From positions 1-6,964 of the forward strand of contig JAUWXW010000085.1 of the NCBI GenBank assembly GCA_030616195.1: 6,964 bases of DNA, given 5' to 3'. The position numbers and the translations under genes were made by a program. Shown here piece after piece: positions 5,602 to 6,964 of this stretch. Position 1 is the stretch's first letter. Each line of letters starts with the position of its first letter. The stretch is from Chloroflexota bacterium (lineage in GTDB: Bacteria; Chloroflexota; Dehalococcoidia; RBG-13-53-26). The notes beneath the pieces are model-generated. The model saw only the letters and a list, made by a program, of their open reading frames with translations. It did no database searches and had not been told where the DNA came from.

Positions 5602-5832
5602 ATGCAGTCATCGAGACGAAAGCCTGAGGTGCCTCATAGAGTCGCCCGTTGGTATCCGAAAAAGAAGGACGACATCATATTCCAGCGTTGGGCCGAGGCA
5701 TGCAGCGAGAGGCATAACGACTGCCTCTCTTGCCCATTCGTACAAGATTGCCAGGACCTGGTGGACAGGTTGATAAATTGCATGGATGTGCCGCCACCGG
5801 GTCACAGGGAAATGCTGTCAAAACGCCAGTAA
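5602..5832 (+). CDS. Small Cys-rich protein, 76 residues, unknown function
   Basis: The product has five cysteines (34, 41, 44, 50, 60) in a compact block: AEACSERHNDCLSCPFVQDC followed by QDLVDRLINC. The CxxCP pair with flanking cysteines suggests a metal site (zinc or iron-sulphur) or a redox-active disulphide. The N-terminus is very basic (SSRRKP, RVARWYPKKK), which could suit nucleic-acid or ribosome contact. There is no signal peptide or membrane segment. GGAGGAGAG at 5584-5592 lies about 9 bases upstream of the ATG, inside the end of the preceding gene. It lies between the CHHHW protein and grpE (33 bp to the grpE ATG) and so probably shares their transcript. I do not recognise a named family. 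Confidence 0.75.
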   Translation: MQSSRRKPEVPHRVARWYPKKKDDIIFQRWAEACSERHNDCLSCPFVQDCQDLVDRLINCMDVPPPGHREMLSKRQ

Positions 5833-5865
5833 TATAACCAAGTAACCTCGAAGGGGGTGATGGAG

Positions 5866-6402
5866 ATGCAGCCAAAGGCGGAGATTGAACAGATAACGGA
5901 GAGAGAAAAAGAGTACCGTGATCTTCTGCAAAGAGTGCAGGCTGATTTTATCAACTATAAGCATCGGGTGGAGGAGGAAAGAGAGGGGCAAGCCAAATTT
6001 GCCAAGGCTGACCTCATCTTGAAGTTGGTTCCGCTGCTCGATGACTTCAAGCGCGCTGGGAAGACAATGCCAGAAGCCACAGCCAACAGCGACTGGGCTC
6101 AAGGCATCAAGCTCATTGAGAAGAGGCTGGTGGCACTTCTGGAGGAGGAAGGGGTAAGCAAAATCGATGCTGAGGGAAAGGATTTCGATCCCCGCGAGCA
6201 TGACGCCATATCCTATGAGGAGAGCGATAAATATGAGGAAGGCAAGGTAAAAGCCGTACTCAGTGACGGCTACCGCCTGAACGGTAAGGTCATACGGCCG
6301 GCACAGGTAGCAGTATCTAAAGGGAAAAGCGATAAGTACGAGGACACCCTCGGAGAAACAGCACCAGGAAAGAGAAGGATATGGCGAAGGTACTGGGCAT
6401 AG
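5866..6402 (+). CDS. grpE: GrpE, nucleotide-exchange factor for DnaK/Hsp70
   Basis: GrpE drives ADP release from DnaK in the cytoplasmic chaperone cycle. The N-terminal half is a long charged helix (EKEYRDLLQRVQADFINYKHR) with the family motif QADFINYK at residues 25-32, then LVPLLDDFKRA at 54-64. The C-terminal beta domain has FDPREHDA at 107-114 and GYRLNGKVIRPAQVAVS at 135-151. The ATG at 5866 is chosen because AAGGGGGTGAT (5851-5861) is almost the full anti-Shine-Dalgarno complement and gives normal spacing; GTG 5857 and ATG 5860 would lie inside it. Length is 178 residues. The tail after VAVSKG (KSDKYED...RRIWRRYWA) goes beyond the usual end of the family, and its last 7 codons overlap the start of the following hsp70 remnant. 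The fold appears intact, so the protein is probably functional. Confidence 0.93.
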   Translation: MQPKAEIEQITEREKEYRDLLQRVQADFINYKHRVEEEREGQAKFAKADLILKLVPLLDDFKRAGKTMPEATANSDWAQGIKLIEKRLVALLEEEGVSKIDAEGKDFDPREHDAISYEESDKYEEGKVKAVLSDGYRLNGKVIRPAQVAVSKGKSDKYEDTLGETAPGKRRIWRRYWA

Positions 6403-6630
6403 ATTTAGGAACCGCCAACTCCTCCATGTCCTTGATCGAGCCTGATGCTGTGCCGGGAGAATTCAGGGAAGTTCGACAATGGAGTTGAAACCTGGCCAGG
6501 GGCGGGAACCCGGTAGCCATGTTCCCTCCGCCTCCTACTTGGGACCCCCGCCCTTGGCTTGGGAACGTGGCTGAAGAGGCGATTTGCAAAGACTGGGGAA
6601 AGTGCCCAGGTGATCAGGTGAGTGATAGAC
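6381..6630 (+). pseudogene. dnaK: Truncated dnaK/Hsp70 remnant
   Basis: The frame opens MAKVLGIDLGTANSS, the unmistakable first strand and phosphate loop of an Hsp70 ATPase (family consensus GIDLGTTNS), overlaps the grpE end by 22 bp and has an intact ribosome-binding site (GGAAAGAGAAGG). Similarity fades after about residue 20, and the frame stops at TGA 6486-6488 after 35 codons. Downstream, the same frame stays open through the start of dnaJ and contains pieces such as GNPVAMFP and LGNVAEEAICKD, while another frame gives VPSASYLG. These look like decayed Hsp70 N-terminal sequence with small indels, though this part is tentative. Whatever the frames, only about 250 bp separate the start from dnaJ, against about 1.8 kb for a full gene, so most of the ATPase domain and the whole substrate-binding domain are missing. 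It may be a genuine deletion or an assembly collapse. Confidence 0.8.
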
Positions 6631-6964
6631 ATGGAATACAAGGACTATTACAAAATACTGGGAGTAGATAGAAAGGCTACGGCGAAGGAAATAAAGCAAG
6701 CGTACCGTCGCCTGGCTCGGCAGTATCACCCTGACGTCAACCCAGGCAACAAGGAAGCCGACGAAAAAATCAAGCAGATCAATGAGGCTAACGAAGTGCT
6801 GGCTGACGCTGAAAAGCGGAAGAAATACGATGAACTGGGCGCAAACTGGAAATACTACGAGCAGTGGCAGCGGGCCGGAGGGCAGGCCAGCGGGCAGCCT
6901 TTCGACTGGGGCCAGTTTGGGTCTGCTCCTGGGGCAGGAAGGAATGCTCGCTATACATACCGGA
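6631..6964 (+). CDS. DnaJ/CbpA-type J-domain co-chaperone, N-terminal part (cut by window end)
   Basis: A J-protein stimulates Hsp70 ATPase activity and delivers clients. The J domain spans residues 4-70: DYYKILGV, the positively charged helix [16 protein letters not shown], the catalytic loop HPD at 33-35 followed by VNPG, helix [13 protein letters not shown], and KRKKYDELG. All key residues are present. The next region, [15 protein letters not shown] and then a Gly/Phe-rich stretch ([15 protein letters not shown]), is more like CbpA-type J-proteins than zinc-finger DnaJ, but the diagnostic C-terminal part is outside the window. ATG 6631 follows CAGGTGAGTG with good spacing. It is the last visible gene of the operon and follows the hsp70 remnant, so it must act with an Hsp70 encoded elsewhere. 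Confidence 0.93.
   Translation, partial: MEYKDYYKILGVDRKATAKEIKQAYRRLARQYHPDVNPGNKEADEKIKQINEANEVLADAEKRKKYDELGANWKYYEQWQRAGGQASGQPFDWGQFGSAPGAGRNARYTYR

Noticed and set aside
5818..6201. Minus-strand open frame opposite grpE
   Set aside because: GrpE family motifs on the plus strand explain this region.

Overview
The window looks like bacterial chromosomal DNA, moderately GC-rich, with Shine-Dalgarno-led genes and TTG/GTG as well as ATG starts. The chaperone locus (grpE, an hsp70 start, then a CbpA-type dnaJ, preceded by two small Cys-rich proteins), a LivK-type lipoprotein and several SDR/HIBADH-type dehydrogenases would suit Chloroflexota, perhaps Dehalococcoidia. That assignment is inference from gene style, not from a marker gene.

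Layout from left to right. (1) 1-325, minus strand: the N-terminal 108 codons of a short-chain dehydrogenase, cut by the window edge. (2) 326-683: no gene, but a small structured element at 511-597 with 8-bp inverted ends and two internal perfect palindromes. (3) 684-980, minus: a 98-residue hypothetical protein with a good sigma70-like promoter and almost no leader. (4) 981-1398: promoter TTGACT-17-TATTAT, a leader of about 265 nt and one doubtful small ORF. (5) 1399-2232, plus: a 3-hydroxyisobutyrate dehydrogenase-family enzyme with altered motifs. (6) 2233-2625: several hairpins, one of them a REP-like repeat, then a promoter with a palindrome over its predicted start point. (7) 2626-3858, plus: an orphan branched-chain-amino-acid-type ABC substrate-binding lipoprotein. 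(8) 4012-4914, minus: a YihY/BrkB-type membrane protein, convergent with the lipoprotein gene. (9) 4915-5320: no gene; a second REP-like copy and a promoter. (10) 5321-6964, plus: a compact operon of two Cys-rich small proteins, grpE, a broken dnaK/hsp70 and the start of a CbpA/DnaJ co-chaperone cut by the window end.

The left half suits a catabolic accessory region (two NAD(P) oxidoreductases and a solute-binding protein), but nothing shows that these genes act together. The right half is a chaperone operon. Its Hsp70 keeps its ribosome-binding site and about 20 recognisable codons, while only about 250 bp separate its start from the next gene, so the nucleotide-exchange factor and J-protein remain without a complete Hsp70 between them. 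I found no tRNA, rRNA, CRISPR array, transposase or phage gene. The strongest candidates for follow-up are the gutted dnaK, the two Cys-rich operon partners and the intergenic repeat elements.
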